Shown: positions 8,487 through 18,019 of the stretch, in pieces
Position numbering within the stretch: the first letter of the stretch is position 1
Layout: each line of letters opens with the position of its first letter
Assembly (NCBI GenBank): GCA_031292255.1
Contig: JARLHN010000038.1
Span: 1-64,000, forward strand
DNA: 64,000 nucleotides
DNA from: Oryzomonas sp.
GTDB taxonomy: Bacteria; Desulfobacterota; Desulfuromonadia; Geobacterales; Pseudopelobacteraceae
Direction of reading: 5' to 3'
Notes under the pieces: generated by a model
The model's input: only the letters and a program-made list of their open reading frames with translations
What the model was told of the DNA's origin: nothing
Databases searched by the model: none
Position numbers and translations under genes: made by a program

Positions 8487-9539
8487 TTGAGCAACCAAAG
8501 GATAACCTACAAGGATGCCGGGGTTGACATTGCAGCCGGCAACAGTTTTGTCAACTTGATCAAGCCGTTGGTCAAAGCCACGTCCCGGCCCGAGGTCATG
8601 GCGGATATCGGCGGTTTCGGCGGCTTGTTTTCATTGAATACGGCCAAATACAAAAACCCGGTGCTGGTGTCCGGCACCGACGGAGTCGGCACCAAGCTCA
8701 AGATAGCCTTTATGGCTGACCGCCATGACACCGTCGGAATCGACCTGGTTGCCATGTGCGTCAACGACATCGTTGTGCAGGGGGCAGAACCGCTCTTTTT
8801 TCTCGATTACCTGGCAACCGGCAGGCTCCTGCCCGAGAAAGCCGCGGACATCGTCAAGGGGATTGCCGAAGGATGCAAACAGGCCGGCTGTGCCCTGATC
8901 GGCGGCGAAACGGCTGAAATGCCAGGCTTTTACGCGGACGGCGAATATGACGTCGCCGGTTTTGCCGTCGGCGTGGTTGAACGGGACAACATCATCGACG
9001 GCTCGGGGATTGCGGTGGGCAACCACTTGATCGGCATCGCCTCCAGCGGGCTCCACAGCAACGGCTACTCGTTGGCACGTAAACTTATCTTCGAATGCAT
9101 GGGGTTATCCCTCGACTCCCAGCTGACCGGCGCAGGCCGGACCGTGTGCGATGAATTGCTTACGCCGACACGCATCTATACCCGCTCCATCATGAATCTG
9201 CTCAAGGATTTCAAGATCAACGGCATTGCCCACATAACCGGAGGCGGACTGCTGGAAAACATCCCCCGTATCCTGCCAAGGGGATGCAAGGCATCCATCC
9301 ATCTGAACCGTTGGGAGCGACAGCCTGTTTTCGATATCCTGCGGGATGCCGGCAACGTTGAACGAGACGAGATGTACCGTACCTTCAACATGGGGATCGG
9401 CATGGTTGTGGCTGTGGCGGAGCAAGAATCCGAAGATATCGTCTACCGCTTGAAGGGACTTGGCGAGCAGGCCTGGGTTATCGGCGACATCACCATCTGC
9501 GGGGACGGCAACGAATGCGTCGAACTGGTGGAAGGGTAA
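8487..9539 (+). CDS. purM: phosphoribosylformylglycinamidine cyclo-ligase
   Basis: A 350-residue AIR synthetase, the fifth step of purine synthesis, which closes the imidazole ring of FGAM using ATP. The family signature [12 protein letters not shown] is near residue 62 and the sequence is colinear with PurM throughout, including the GGETAEMPG and [12 protein letters not shown] segments. The start is a TTG, chosen because a strong ribosome site (AAGGAGGT) lies seven bases before it and no ATG fits. Its stop codon overlaps the purN start by one base (TAATG), so the two are translationally coupled. It acts in the cytoplasm. Confidence 0.97.
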   Translation: MSNQRITYKDAGVDIAAGNSFVNLIKPLVKATSRPEVMADIGGFGGLFSLNTAKYKNPVLVSGTDGVGTKLKIAFMADRHDTVGIDLVAMCVNDIVVQGAEPLFFLDYLATGRLLPEKAADIVKGIAEGCKQAGCALIGGETAEMPGFYADGEYDVAGFAVGVVERDNIIDGSGIAVGNHLIGIASSGLHSNGYSLARKLIFECMGLSLDSQLTGAGRTVCDELLTPTRIYTRSIMNLLKDFKINGIAHITGGGLLENIPRILPRGCKASIHLNRWERQPVFDILRDAGNVERDEMYRTFNMGIGMVVAVAEQESEDIVYRLKGLGEQAWVIGDITICGDGNECVELVEG

Positions 9540-10159
9540 TGGCCGACAGCGCTCCTGTGAGGCTGGCTGTACTGGTCTCGGGAAACGGCACAAATCTGCA
9601 GGTTGTCATAGACCGTATCGAGGCCGGCGAAATCAATGCCCGCATGGTCTGCGTCGTCAGCAACCGGCAGGACGCCTTTGCCCTGAAGCGTGCGGAACAA
9701 CACGGCATTCCAACGATCATTCACGAGATCGGCGCTTACGCCAACCGCCAGGCGTACGATACCGCCTTGGTTGAGATCTTGCGGAATCAGGATGTTCAAC
9801 TGGTACTCCTGGCCGGCTTCATGCGGATACTGACCGATGTGATGGTCAATGCGTTTCCCCATGCCATCATGAACATCCACCCCGCTCTTTTGCCGGCTTT
9901 TCCGGGACTTCACGCCCAGCAGCAGGCCCTTGAGTACGGCGTGCGCTTCACCGGCTGCACGGTGCATTTCGTGGACATCGGGACCGATACCGGCCCCATT
10001 ATCCTGCAGGCGGTCGTCCCCGTCGAAGCGGACGACACCGAAGAAACGCTCGCGGCCCGCATCCAGCAAGAGGAACATCGAGTCTATCCCGAGGCCGTAC
10101 GACTTTTCTGTGCAGGTAAAATCAGCATGAACGGCAGGCGGGTACGGATTTTGTCATAA
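9539..10159 (+). CDS. purN: phosphoribosylglycinamide formyltransferase
   Basis: A 206-residue GAR transformylase, which transfers a formyl group from 10-formyltetrahydrofolate in the third step of purine synthesis. The catalytic segment MNIHPALLPAFPG supplies the conserved Asn and His, and GCTVHFVD with the following DTGPII supplies the catalytic Asp region. The ATG overlaps the purM stop and has GGAAGG just upstream. The open frame runs eight codons further upstream within purM, but that start is less likely. The purM-purN pairing is a common operon. Confidence 0.96.
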   Translation: MADSAPVRLAVLVSGNGTNLQVVIDRIEAGEINARMVCVVSNRQDAFALKRAEQHGIPTIIHEIGAYANRQAYDTALVEILRNQDVQLVLLAGFMRILTDVMVNAFPHAIMNIHPALLPAFPGLHAQQQALEYGVRFTGCTVHFVDIGTDTGPIILQAVVPVEADDTEETLAARIQQEEHRVYPEAVRLFCAGKISMNGRRVRILS

Positions 10160-10165
10160 TTTTTC

Positions 10166-10194
10166 TTGACAACGCAACCTGAGTAGTGTTAGTA
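10166..10194 (+). promoter_or_regulatory. probable rpsT promoter
   Basis: A perfect TTGACA lies seven bases after the purN stop, followed after 17 bases by TTAGTA, a weaker -10. The rpsT start codon is about 50 bases further on. This gives the ribosomal protein gene its own promoter, independent of purMN. Confidence 0.5.
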
Positions 10195-10247
10195 AACTAG
10201 CTTCAATTTAGATACTACACGCGGAAAGAATCACACGGAGGTGCAGC

Positions 10248-10511
10248 TTGGCACATCATAAATCGGCAATCAAAAGGATTAAACAGAACGCCAAGAGGAG
10301 TGCCCGCAACCGGCATGTCACCTCAACGCTGAAGACATATATCAAGCGGGTGCGCGAGGCTGTCGAGGCCAAAGACAAGGAAGGGGCAGCCGCAGCCCTT
10401 AAGGCCGCCATACCGGTCATCGATGCTTCCGCTTCAAAGGGCGTTATCCACAACTCCAACGCCTCCAGGAATGTATCGCGCCTGACCAGGCTCGTCAATA
10501 CCCTGGGCTAA
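10248..10511 (+). CDS. rpsT: 30S ribosomal protein S20
   Basis: An 87-residue, strongly basic protein matching S20 over its whole length: an N-terminal [13 protein letters not shown], a helical lysine- and arginine-rich body and the conserved [18 protein letters not shown] near the C-terminus. S20 binds 16S rRNA early in 30S assembly. The start is TTG, with GGAGG nine bases upstream; unusual starts are well known for rpsT and may contribute to autoregulation. An efficient terminator follows. In relatives rpsT commonly faces holA; here they are separated by about 7.5 kb of accessory genes. Confidence 0.97.
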   Translation: MAHHKSAIKRIKQNAKRSARNRHVTSTLKTYIKRVREAVEAKDKEGAAAALKAAIPVIDASASKGVIHNSNASRNVSRLTRLVNTLG

Positions 10512-10533
10512 AGCGCAGCACATAAAAATCAGA

Positions 10534-10568
10534 AAGGGAACTCCCACATGGTGGGCAGTTCCCTTTTT
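10534..10568 (+). terminator. rho-independent terminator of rpsT
   Basis: A stem formed by GGGAACT-CCCAC and GTGGG-C-AGTTCCC around an ATG loop is followed by six T. It lies 23 bases after the rpsT stop. Confidence 0.9.
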
Positions 10569-10629
10569 TAGTGTTTAAATTCCCACCACCTATCGGCGTC
10601 CATCCCGGCTGCAAAACGCGTTTGACAGA

Positions 10630-10680
10630 CTACTGCGCTGTCGATGCCGTGCAGATTCCGCCCCTAAGGCTGTACCATAC
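10630..10680 (-). pseudogene. possible remnant of a second holA 3' end
   Basis: Read on the minus strand, the last codons before a TAG stop give GGICTASTAQ, against VGICTASPAQ at the end of the intact holA (stop at 18020). A 15-base stretch (cgatgccgtgcagat) is identical and the flanking codons stay in register for about 15 residues before similarity fades. It lies just after the rpsT terminator, convergent with rpsT, which is where holA sits in many related genomes. The similarity is short, so chance or another explanation remains possible. Confidence 0.45.
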
Positions 10681-10718
10681 AGGTTCAAAACCTATGGCAG
10701 CCACGCTGGTCAGGCAGA

Positions 10719-10811
10719 CTGTTACAAAAAAAATTTAGTGGTTACACGAAATAGCGACCTTCGAACCTTTGGGTGTGAAGCTCGCTATTTTATTTTGCGT
10801 AATCGTAACAG
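10719..10811 (+). repeat. nested inverted repeat between rpsT and the GGDEF/EAL gene
   Basis: The outer arms CTGTTAC (10719-10725) and GTAACAG (10805-10811) enclose an inner stem, AAATAGCGA (10749-10757) with TCGCTATTT (10782-10790), which continues inward as CTTC/GAAG. The whole could fold into a long hairpin. It may be a small palindromic element or a bidirectional terminator. The rest of 10569-10901 holds no recognisable gene apart from the holA-like remnant. Confidence 0.5.
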
Positions 10812-10901
10812 CACTCATTTTCAAACCCATGTAACATCATCTTTCATTAAGAGTCCTGCCATTTTGCCGATCTCCCACGAGACACATTGAGGTTTCATTG
10901 C

Positions 10902-13900
10902 ATGTATTTTAAATTATGGTCTTTTTTCTTGTCGCCTCGTCAAAAACTCTCCCCGGTCAGGATTGTGCTGGCATATATGTTTGTCGGGATTGTCTGGGTA
11001 ATGTTTTCAGATACGGCGACTGCCTGGTTGGCGAATGATCTGAGTCAGTTCAAGTATGGTGCCATCATTACCGGGATTTCCTTTGTTGTCGTCACATCCG
11101 GTTTTTTGCATCTGCTCATCCATTTCTATGCCCGACAACTACGCTCCTCCCGAAAATCATCTGTCATTGCGGAAAAAAAGATAGAAAAACTTCAATACTA
11201 CGACGATGAGACCGGGCTACCCAACATCAATATGCTACTTGAACGGCTGAATCAGACATTGGCATTCAACAGCCGCAAGCAAAAGAACGTTGTCATCGTC
11301 TATATCAGCCTGACCTGTTACAAGGCGGTCATCGACGCACGAGGCCATGGTGGCGGGCGCGAAGTGATATGCGGCATCGCCGAGCGACTCGTTTCGTCGT
11401 TGCGGCAGTATGACACCATTGCCCGCATCCATCACGATGAATTCGTCGTCTTGTTGGGAGATACCTTGCAGGAGGGCGACATCGCCACAGTCTTGAACAA
11501 GTTGCAAAGGGTCTTCTCCGAGCCGTTCCGTCTGGAAACGGAAGAGACCATCATCTCGGCTTGTTTCGGTGTCGCCTGTTTTCCGGCAGACGGTGTGACA
11601 AGTGAATTGCTTCTGCAAAATGCCCACATTGCCATGAACCAGGCACGTCATAACGGCCTGCCCTATCAATATTATAGCGAAGAGCTCAACCTTAAAGCCG
11701 TCGAGCGGCATACAATCGAATCCGGGTTGCTGCGGGCCTTGGATAATCAGGAATTTTTCCTCTGTTATCAACCGAAGTTCGATATCGATTGCAAGGAGAT
11801 CATCGGTATGGAGGCGCTTGTGCGCTGGCAGACCCCCGAACAGATCATCATTTCGCCCGACAGGTTTATACCGGTGGCGGAAGAGAATGGCCTAATCGTG
11901 CAACTGGGGGCATATGTGTTGCGGGAGGCCTGCCGACAGAACAAGATCTGGCAGGACCGCGGGCTGGCGAAGCTCTGCGTCGCCGTCAATATTTCAGCGC
12001 GCCAACTGCAAGACGAGACCTTCGTACCACTGGTTCTGGAAATTCTGAATGAAACCGGCCTTGATCCCCATGATTTGGAATTGGAGCTTACGGAGAGCCT
12101 GCTGATTGCAGAAAACCATGCCGCGCTCAGCAAAATACTCTGCCTGAAAGAGCTGGGCATCAAGGTATCGGTGGATGACTTTGGTACCGGTTATTCGTCG
12201 CTCTCATACCTCAAACACCTGCCTATCGATACCATCAAAATCGACCAATCGTTTATCCGCGATATCGTTACCGACGCCGATGATACGGCAATCGTGGAGG
12301 CCATCATTGCCATGGCGCGCTCACTCAGGCTGAATGTCATTGCCGAGGGGGTGGAATCGTTGGAACAGTTGGAGTTCCTCCTGCAACACAACTGCCAGCA
12401 GGCCCAAGGGTATTTCTTATCCAAGCCGCTGGTGCCGCATCACTTCGAATACCTGCTGCGTACCGGCAAAACCTCGGTGGCAACATTCGGAAGCATTGAC
12501 GTTACGTTCACGTCAGATTTTTCTCTTTTTGAAGGGGTATGGAGCTATCACGATCAACCCGCTTGGAACATTCTGTGGGATGGGGTGCTCCACGGGCAGG
12601 CACCGGAGAACATTGCCAGGAGTTACCAGACGAATCACGGGACACTTCAACTCACCTTTGATGATGAAAAGGTTTCAGGCAGCTATACGCACAATGGGGG
12701 AACCATTGAGGGTATCATGCAGGGAAACCGGCTGACCGGTACCTGGAAGCAACATTCCGATACGATGCAATATGTGCCGGCCCTCTCCGAAAAAAAGGAG
12801 ACGGACATGATCCCGTTGAAAGTCCCGACCACCACGTTGATCGAGGTAACGCAGGCCATTCCATCAGGTTATCCGAACGCCGCGATTCCGGCACGCGCAA
12901 AATTTGTCGGCGATATAACGATCAAGCCGGATCCCGTTCTTCCGGGAGACACGATCCCTCTTGCGCTGAACCGCTTCCAGAGCGACTCCAACCTTCACGT
13001 GTTGCCGATCGTGGAACACGGCACGATCCTTGGCCTCATCAACCGTTCAACATTCCTTGAGGAGCATGTCATTGGCCGCCATGGCTTCGGCATGCATATC
13101 AATTACTCAAAAAAGATTCGAGACCTGATGATACCTGTGGAACTGGAGGTGGAAAGCAGTGCCACCATAGAGGACGCCGCCAAGCTGATCCAAGCGTCGA
13201 GACAGAGTTTGACGCGCATGGACAATATCTGCGTCACTGCCGACAAGGAATATTGTGGCATTGTCAATGTCAACATGCTGTTCGATGCCATAACCGATAT
13301 CAACCTCACCCTTGCGAAAGGGGCAAGTCCGCTGACCGGGCTGCCCGGCAATGAAAGCATCCGACGCGAGATAACCAGGCGCATGGCGGAAGGCTCACCG
13401 TTCGATATCGGTTACATCGACATTGATAACTTCAAACCATACAATGATTATTACGGGTTCCAGATGGGGGATGTGGTCATCAAAACCCTGGGGGAGATTA
13501 TTGCCGGTGTTCTGGCACTGGCCGATGCCCCGTGCTTTTGCGGCCACATCGGAGGCGACGATTTCATCATCATCACGATGCCCGACCAGGCCGAGTATAT
13601 CTCTGGACAGATCATCATGGCCTTTGAAGAACATCTGCGGGTATTCCACGGTGAACAGGATTTTTCTGCCGGGTGCTACACGACAAAGAACCGCAAGGGA
13701 GAGCAAGAAACATTCGGATTGCTCTCTATCTCCATTGGCATCGTCAATACCCAGTTGACGCCGGTGACCTCATATGCCCAGCTGGCATCACTTTCCACCG
13801 AGATCAAAAAAGCCGCCAAACACGTGCTTGGTTCTTTCGCGGTCATGAAACAGATGAATGACAACGACGTTGCTCCGGGACAATTTCACAAGTTTTCTCA

Positions 13901-13907
13901 TTTGTAA
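10902..13907 (+). CDS. membrane GGDEF-EAL-CBS-GGDEF c-di-GMP signalling protein
   Basis: A 1001-residue multidomain protein. Two membrane helices (about residues 15-70) enclose a short periplasmic loop. A first GGDEF-like domain has RIHHDEF in place of the GGDEF signature, so it is probably inactive. An EAL domain follows with EALVRW, DDFGTGYSS and EGVES, consistent with active phosphodiesterase. Next comes a beta-rich segment (about 530-640) with GSYTHNGGTIEG and GNRLTGTW motifs, then a CBS pair (about 675-800), then a second GGDEF domain with an intact GGDDF. The protein may thus both make and break c-di-GMP. The ATG at 10902 is chosen because GAGG lies nine bases before it; a TTG five codons earlier is the alternative. 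Confidence 0.9.
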   Translation: MYFKLWSFFLSPRQKLSPVRIVLAYMFVGIVWVMFSDTATAWLANDLSQFKYGAIITGISFVVVTSGFLHLLIHFYARQLRSSRKSSVIAEKKIEKLQYYDDETGLPNINMLLERLNQTLAFNSRKQKNVVIVYISLTCYKAVIDARGHGGGREVICGIAERLVSSLRQYDTIARIHHDEFVVLLGDTLQEGDIATVLNKLQRVFSEPFRLETEETIISACFGVACFPADGVTSELLLQNAHIAMNQARHNGLPYQYYSEELNLKAVERHTIESGLLRALDNQEFFLCYQPKFDIDCKEIIGMEALVRWQTPEQIIISPDRFIPVAEENGLIVQLGAYVLREACRQNKIWQDRGLAKLCVAVNISARQLQDETFVPLVLEILNETGLDPHDLELELTESLLIAENHAALSKILCLKELGIKVSVDDFGTGYSSLSYLKHLPIDTIKIDQSFIRDIVTDADDTAIVEAIIAMARSLRLNVIAEGVESLEQLEFLLQHNCQQAQGYFLSKPLVPHHFEYLLRTGKTSVATFGSIDVTFTSDFSLFEGVWSYHDQPAWNILWDGVLHGQAPENIARSYQTNHGTLQLTFDDEKVSGSYTHNGGTIEGIMQGNRLTGTWKQHSDTMQYVPALSEKKETDMIPLKVPTTTLIEVTQAIPSGYPNAAIPARAKFVGDITIKPDPVLPGDTIPLALNRFQSDSNLHVLPIVEHGTILGLINRSTFLEEHVIGRHGFGMHINYSKKIRDLMIPVELEVESSATIEDAAKLIQASRQSLTRMDNICVTADKEYCGIVNVNMLFDAITDINLTLAKGASPLTGLPGNESIRREITRRMAEGSPFDIGYIDIDNFKPYNDYYGFQMGDVVIKTLGEIIAGVLALADAPCFCGHIGGDDFIIITMPDQAEYISGQIIMAFEEHLRVFHGEQDFSAGCYTTKNRKGEQETFGLLSISIGIVNTQLTPVTSYAQLASLSTEIKKAAKHVLGSFAVMKQMNDNDVAPGQFHKFSHL

Positions 13908-13979
13908 CCAAAATGTCACACGAACGCCGAACCGATGATGTTAGTATTTGCCTTTCATTAAAATTAACCGGAGATATAC

Positions 13980-14750
13980 ATGCGGCGGTTGGGTTTCCTG
14001 GTTGGCCTTTTTGTGGTTGCGTTGTGGACGGGTACCTCCTGCGGCAGTACGGAAGAGCTCAAAATCGGCGCCGGCGATGCGGCGGCGGAAAACATCCTCA
14101 AGCCCATCAAGGAAGCCTTCGAGAGCGCCAACAATGTCCAGTTGATCGTAATCGAGTCAGGCGCCAAGGTGGCCTTTGCCGACCTGAAACGGGCCGGAGT
14201 GGATGCCGCCGCGGCCGGGATCAGTTACCCGGACTGGCTTGAGCTAATGAAGCGGGATGGGATAGAGATCGAAAACCCCGCTGTTTTCAAACCCGTAACA
14301 ATCGGTACCGACCACATCGTGGTAGTAACCAACAAGGAAAATCCGGTCAAAAAGCTGAGCGCCGAACAGTTGCGTGGCATCTTCAGCGGCGAGATCGAGA
14401 ACTGGAATCAGGTGGGCGGCGCCGATATGCCGATCATGGTGGTTTGGGGAAGCTTGATGCAGGACACCAACGCCATGTTCCTTTCGGCGTTTCTGTCCGG
14501 AAAACCGCTTGTAAACGATGTGCTCGATGCAACCACGGCCGAGGATGTGCGGGCGAACATCGCCGCCAACCCTTCGGCCATCGGCATTGGACCTGCCGGC
14601 ATCCTGGACGACTCGGTGACCTCCCCCGAGACCCCCGTGCTTTCTCGGGAAATCACCCTTATCTCCCGGGCCAACCCTCCCAACGCACTGCTGAAACTTC
14701 TCGAATTCATCAACAAGGACGGCCGGAAGTTTATCAAGGGAACCGAATAA
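13980..14750 (+). CDS. PstS-like phosphate/ligand-binding periplasmic protein
   Basis: A 256-residue substrate-binding protein of the PBP-like (PstS) fold. It has an N-terminal signal sequence with a cysteine at residue 21 that could be lipidated, although the lipobox is poor. The segments LSAEQLRGIFSGEIENWNQVGG and the later ANPSAIGIGPAGIL are typical of PstS-like proteins that lack a dedicated ABC transporter. No pstCAB genes are nearby. A chemoreceptor gene starts 84 bases downstream, so a ligand-presenting role for that receptor is an attractive guess. GGAGA precedes the ATG. The ligand is unproven. Confidence 0.75.
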   Translation: MRRLGFLVGLFVVALWTGTSCGSTEELKIGAGDAAAENILKPIKEAFESANNVQLIVIESGAKVAFADLKRAGVDAAAAGISYPDWLELMKRDGIEIENPAVFKPVTIGTDHIVVVTNKENPVKKLSAEQLRGIFSGEIENWNQVGGADMPIMVVWGSLMQDTNAMFLSAFLSGKPLVNDVLDATTAEDVRANIAANPSAIGIGPAGILDDSVTSPETPVLSREITLISRANPPNALLKLLEFINKDGRKFIKGTE

Positions 14751-14834
14751 ACGGAATAACAACAAATACAACGCCATTTCCGGCGTGGAGGCAGGCCCTC
14801 CATTGCCCGGCGACCACCTGTGCAAGGAATTTCC

Positions 14835-17291
14835 ATGACCATCAGAACTAAACTCATTCTCAACATCATCGGCGCTATCATCATGATCGCCATGGTTTCG
14901 GGCACCAGCTTGTTCGGCATGCGTTTCATCCGTGACCGGCTCGGCTATCTGACCACCCGGAGCACCCCGTACCAGATCCGCACGGCTGAGATGCAGCGGG
15001 CGATCGAGGGTGCGGCGGCCGACCTGATCAAAACCGGCGCCGTCCCCTCCAAGTCCGAATACGCCGCAGCACGGGGAGATGCCGAGAAATCCATTGCCGA
15101 GGTAAAACTCGCTCAGGAAGCGCTGAACAACCTGGGGGGGACGGAAAAAACCGAGGCCTACGATGATCTCAATCGCATCGCCACGGAACTTTTCGGCGTG
15201 ACCGAAGCGCGCGTCGCGGCGGAAGCGGAATTGAAGGATGCCGCGACCGCCATCGATGCCAGACTGCGCGATATCACCGGCCAGCTCAAGGGGTTGGACG
15301 CCAAGGTCAGGAACCTCCAGAACAGCCGCTCCGCTTCCTACAGCACCTCCACCGTGGAGACCAGGAACATCGAGACCCGCCTGCGCAATGCGGAATCTTT
15401 CCGCATCGTCATAAAGGAACTGGCCCAGATGGTGGCCCTGATCGACCAATCCACCGATGCCAAGAAACTGCTGATCGCACGGGGCAAATTCAACACCGTC
15501 ATGGCCAGGATAGACAAGAGCGCCTTTCTGGCGGACATGGTGGAGTTACGCCCTTCCATCAACCTGTTGAGCGACAGCACCATAGAACTGGTCGGCCTCA
15601 AGAAGTCGTTGCTGGGACAGGCCGACAGCACGACCAAAAGCAAATACGGGGTCTTGCACAAGGATCTGCAGGAAAAGATCACCGCGCTGCAACTGGCGGT
15701 GGAGCAGGAGGTGACCACGGCCAATTCCAACTATGGCAGCGAATCCGGCAAACAGGGCACCCTGTACAACCAGTCCAAGCTCGCCACCGGCGTTCTTGCC
15801 GACAATGCCGACCTGGTGGCCCAGGGGATCTTCGTGGAGGCCCTGACCACCAAGCTGTTCACCCTCACCTCGGCCAAGGAAGTTGCCGCGGTCGAGGCAT
15901 CCCTGCGCGGCGTCTTCGACAAGCTGGGCGCGGCGGAGAAAAACGTGGACGAGTCGCTCAAAACGATCAATGCCGCCAAGGAACGCGCCACCCTGCATAC
16001 TGTGGCCGGCCATTTCGCCGCCACCCGCAGTATGCTGTTCGGCCAAAACGGCGTGATCGCCAAGATCCGCCGCAGCCTGGAGATGCAGGAACAGGCAGCT
16101 GCGGCAACGGCCAAGCTGCGTACGGTGGTGCAGCAGGAGGCCGCAAAGGGGAGCAGGACGGTGAGCCAGGCCCAGGGCGACCAGGAGAAAGCCATCTCAT
16201 CGGTCAACAGGATGGTCCGCACCAGTTCATTCTTGATCATAGGCATCAGCCTGGCCTCCGTGGCCCTGGCCATCCTGTTCGGGGTCCTTATCTTTCTTTC
16301 CATCAACCGCCCCCTGATCGCCTCGGTGAAGGTGATGAGCATGATCGCCGACGGCGACTTGAGCGTATCCGTGGAATCCGGCCGGCGGGACGAGCTGGGT
16401 ATCATGATGGGGGCGATGCATCGCATGTCCCTCAGCCTGAGGGAGCTTATCACCAAGGTCAAAGATGCTTCCGAGTCCATCAACCAGGTTTCGGCCGAGG
16501 TCTCCAACAGCGCCTCCCAAACCGCCGATGCGTCGCAACGAATGTCGGAGCGGGCGGGGACCGTGGGCACGGCCAGCGAGGAACTGGCCGCCACCGCACT
16601 GGGGATCGCCGACAACTGCCATACAGCCCACAACGAGTCCCGACAGGCTAACGACTCGGTCTTGAGCAGTTCCGCCATCGTCCGGGAGACCATCAAGGGG
16701 ATGGCGGTCATCAGCGACATGGTCAAATCCTCCGCCGCGACGGTGGAAAAACTCGGCTCGCGCTCCGACCAGATCGGCGAGATCATCGCCACCATCCAGG
16801 ACATCGCCGACCAGACCAACCTGCTGGCACTCAACGCCGCCATCGAAGCGGCCAGGGCCGGGGACCACGGCCGCGGGTTCGCCGTGGTGGCCGGCGAGGT
16901 GCGGACCCTGGCCGGCCGCACGGCTGCGGCAACCAAGGAGATCGAGTCCATGATCGGCTCCATCCAACAGGATTCCCGCAACGCAGTCACGGCCATGGAG
17001 GCGGGGGTCACCGTGGTGGAGCAGGGCACGGCGGATTCCGCCCGCTCCGATGCCGCCTTGCGGGAGATCCTCGGCCAGATCGACATGGTGGTCAACCACG
17101 TGAGCCAAATCGCCACGACCGCAGAAGAACAGACCGCCACCACCAATGAGATCAGCAGCCATATCCTCCAGATATCCCAGATGGTGGAGGAGACGTCCCG
17201 CTACGCCCGTGACTCATCCCATGAGGCGAAACGGCTTTCAGGCCTGAGCCGGGAGTTGCAACTGCTCGTAGGCAAATTCAAGCTTGCCTGA
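14835..17291 (+). CDS. methyl-accepting chemotaxis protein with large periplasmic domain
   Basis: An 818-residue chemoreceptor. A membrane helix at residues 7-30 is followed by about 435 residues of mostly helical periplasmic sequence, much larger than the usual 150. A second helix (about 455-482), a HAMP linker and a cytoplasmic signalling domain follow. The hairpin tip [20 protein letters not shown] is clear, with methylation-type helices on both sides. There is no C-terminal pentapeptide for tethering CheR. The ATG is preceded by AGGA; a GTG five codons earlier is possible. It is probably cotranscribed with the binding-protein gene upstream. It may signal through the Che proteins at 22-32 kb, but that is not shown. 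Confidence 0.92.
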   Translation: MTIRTKLILNIIGAIIMIAMVSGTSLFGMRFIRDRLGYLTTRSTPYQIRTAEMQRAIEGAAADLIKTGAVPSKSEYAAARGDAEKSIAEVKLAQEALNNLGGTEKTEAYDDLNRIATELFGVTEARVAAEAELKDAATAIDARLRDITGQLKGLDAKVRNLQNSRSASYSTSTVETRNIETRLRNAESFRIVIKELAQMVALIDQSTDAKKLLIARGKFNTVMARIDKSAFLADMVELRPSINLLSDSTIELVGLKKSLLGQADSTTKSKYGVLHKDLQEKITALQLAVEQEVTTANSNYGSESGKQGTLYNQSKLATGVLADNADLVAQGIFVEALTTKLFTLTSAKEVAAVEASLRGVFDKLGAAEKNVDESLKTINAAKERATLHTVAGHFAATRSMLFGQNGVIAKIRRSLEMQEQAAAATAKLRTVVQQEAAKGSRTVSQAQGDQEKAISSVNRMVRTSSFLIIGISLASVALAILFGVLIFLSINRPLIASVKVMSMIADGDLSVSVESGRRDELGIMMGAMHRMSLSLRELITKVKDASESINQVSAEVSNSASQTADASQRMSERAGTVGTASEELAATALGIADNCHTAHNESRQANDSVLSSSAIVRETIKGMAVISDMVKSSAATVEKLGSRSDQIGEIIATIQDIADQTNLLALNAAIEAARAGDHGRGFAVVAGEVRTLAGRTAAATKEIESMIGSIQQDSRNAVTAMEAGVTVVEQGTADSARSDAALREILGQIDMVVNHVSQIATTAEEQTATTNEISSHILQISQMVEETSRYARDSSHEAKRLSGLSRELQLLVGKFKLA

Positions 17292-17357
17292 GATGCTCCG
17301 ATGGATATAAGATGCTAATTTCATTAAAATCAGTTTTTTCCGAAACTTGGGGCAAAA

Positions 17358-17978
17358 ATGGCCGAACAATCGCGCGCATATCTTGCCGGACCCGATGTAT
17401 TCTTGCCTAATCCGTTGGAAATGGCACTCAATAAGAAAAGCCTCTGTACGGAATTCGGCATCGAAGGGGTGTTCCCGCTCGATGCCGCCTTGAATCTCTC
17501 CGAGCTAAGCAAGATGGAGCAAGGTTATTTGATAAGCAAAGAAAACGAGAAATTAATAAGAACCTGTCAGCTCGTAATCGCCAATCTGACTCCCTTCAGA
17601 GGACCCAGCGCAGATGTTGGGACCGTATATGAGGTTGGATTCGCCCGCGCCCTGGGATTGCCCATATTCGGATATACCAACATTTCCACACCCTACAACG
17701 ACAGAGCAATCGAATTTCTAGGACAAAACATCATAAAAACTCGAAACATGATCACCGATGCAATGAATATGCACATAGAATCTTTTGACCTGCGCGACAA
17801 TCTAATGATTGACGGCGGTATTAGGCATAGTGGCGGCAAGTTTTGTGCAACGGATTCTCCTCCGGAGAATCTATTTACGGATTTATCTGCCTTTAAAGAA
17901 TGTTTATTTGCCGCTTCTGAATACTTCGCGAGGGAGAAGGGGTGGGATCGGAGCACTGAAATGGATGTGTCCGCATAG
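17358..17978 (+). CDS. nucleoside 2-deoxyribosyltransferase-like protein
   Basis: A 206-residue protein of the nucleoside 2-deoxyribosyltransferase family. The N-terminal strand RAYLAGPDVFLPNP, the central VIANLTPFRGPSADVGT and the YEVGFARALG helix are the nucleotide-binding and catalytic segments of the family, which moves deoxyribose between bases or hydrolyses the glycosidic bond. It is more AT-rich than its neighbours and has a weak ribosome site, hinting at horizontal acquisition. It is the last gene of the accessory block and converges on holA with 41 bases between them. Members of this family act in nucleotide salvage, and some related domains occur in defence systems; no partner gene supports the latter here. 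Confidence 0.8.
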   Translation: MAEQSRAYLAGPDVFLPNPLEMALNKKSLCTEFGIEGVFPLDAALNLSELSKMEQGYLISKENEKLIRTCQLVIANLTPFRGPSADVGTVYEVGFARALGLPIFGYTNISTPYNDRAIEFLGQNIIKTRNMITDAMNMHIESFDLRDNLMIDGGIRHSGGKFCATDSPPENLFTDLSAFKECLFAASEYFAREKGWDRSTEMDVSA

Positions 17979-18019
17979 CCGATGAATGGCGAGTATGCGG
18001 AAACATCAGCAGGTATGGG

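Noticed and set aside
10660-10720. Possible tRNA T-arm (ggttcaaaacc) or GEMM-type riboswitch
   Set aside because: No cloverleaf can be completed around it, and the conserved GEMM core and tetraloop receptor are absent.
14244-17162. Several long frames on the minus strand under the binding protein and chemoreceptor genes
   Set aside because: They mirror the codon structure of clear plus-strand genes and their translations are Gly/His/Arg- or Ser-rich without domains.
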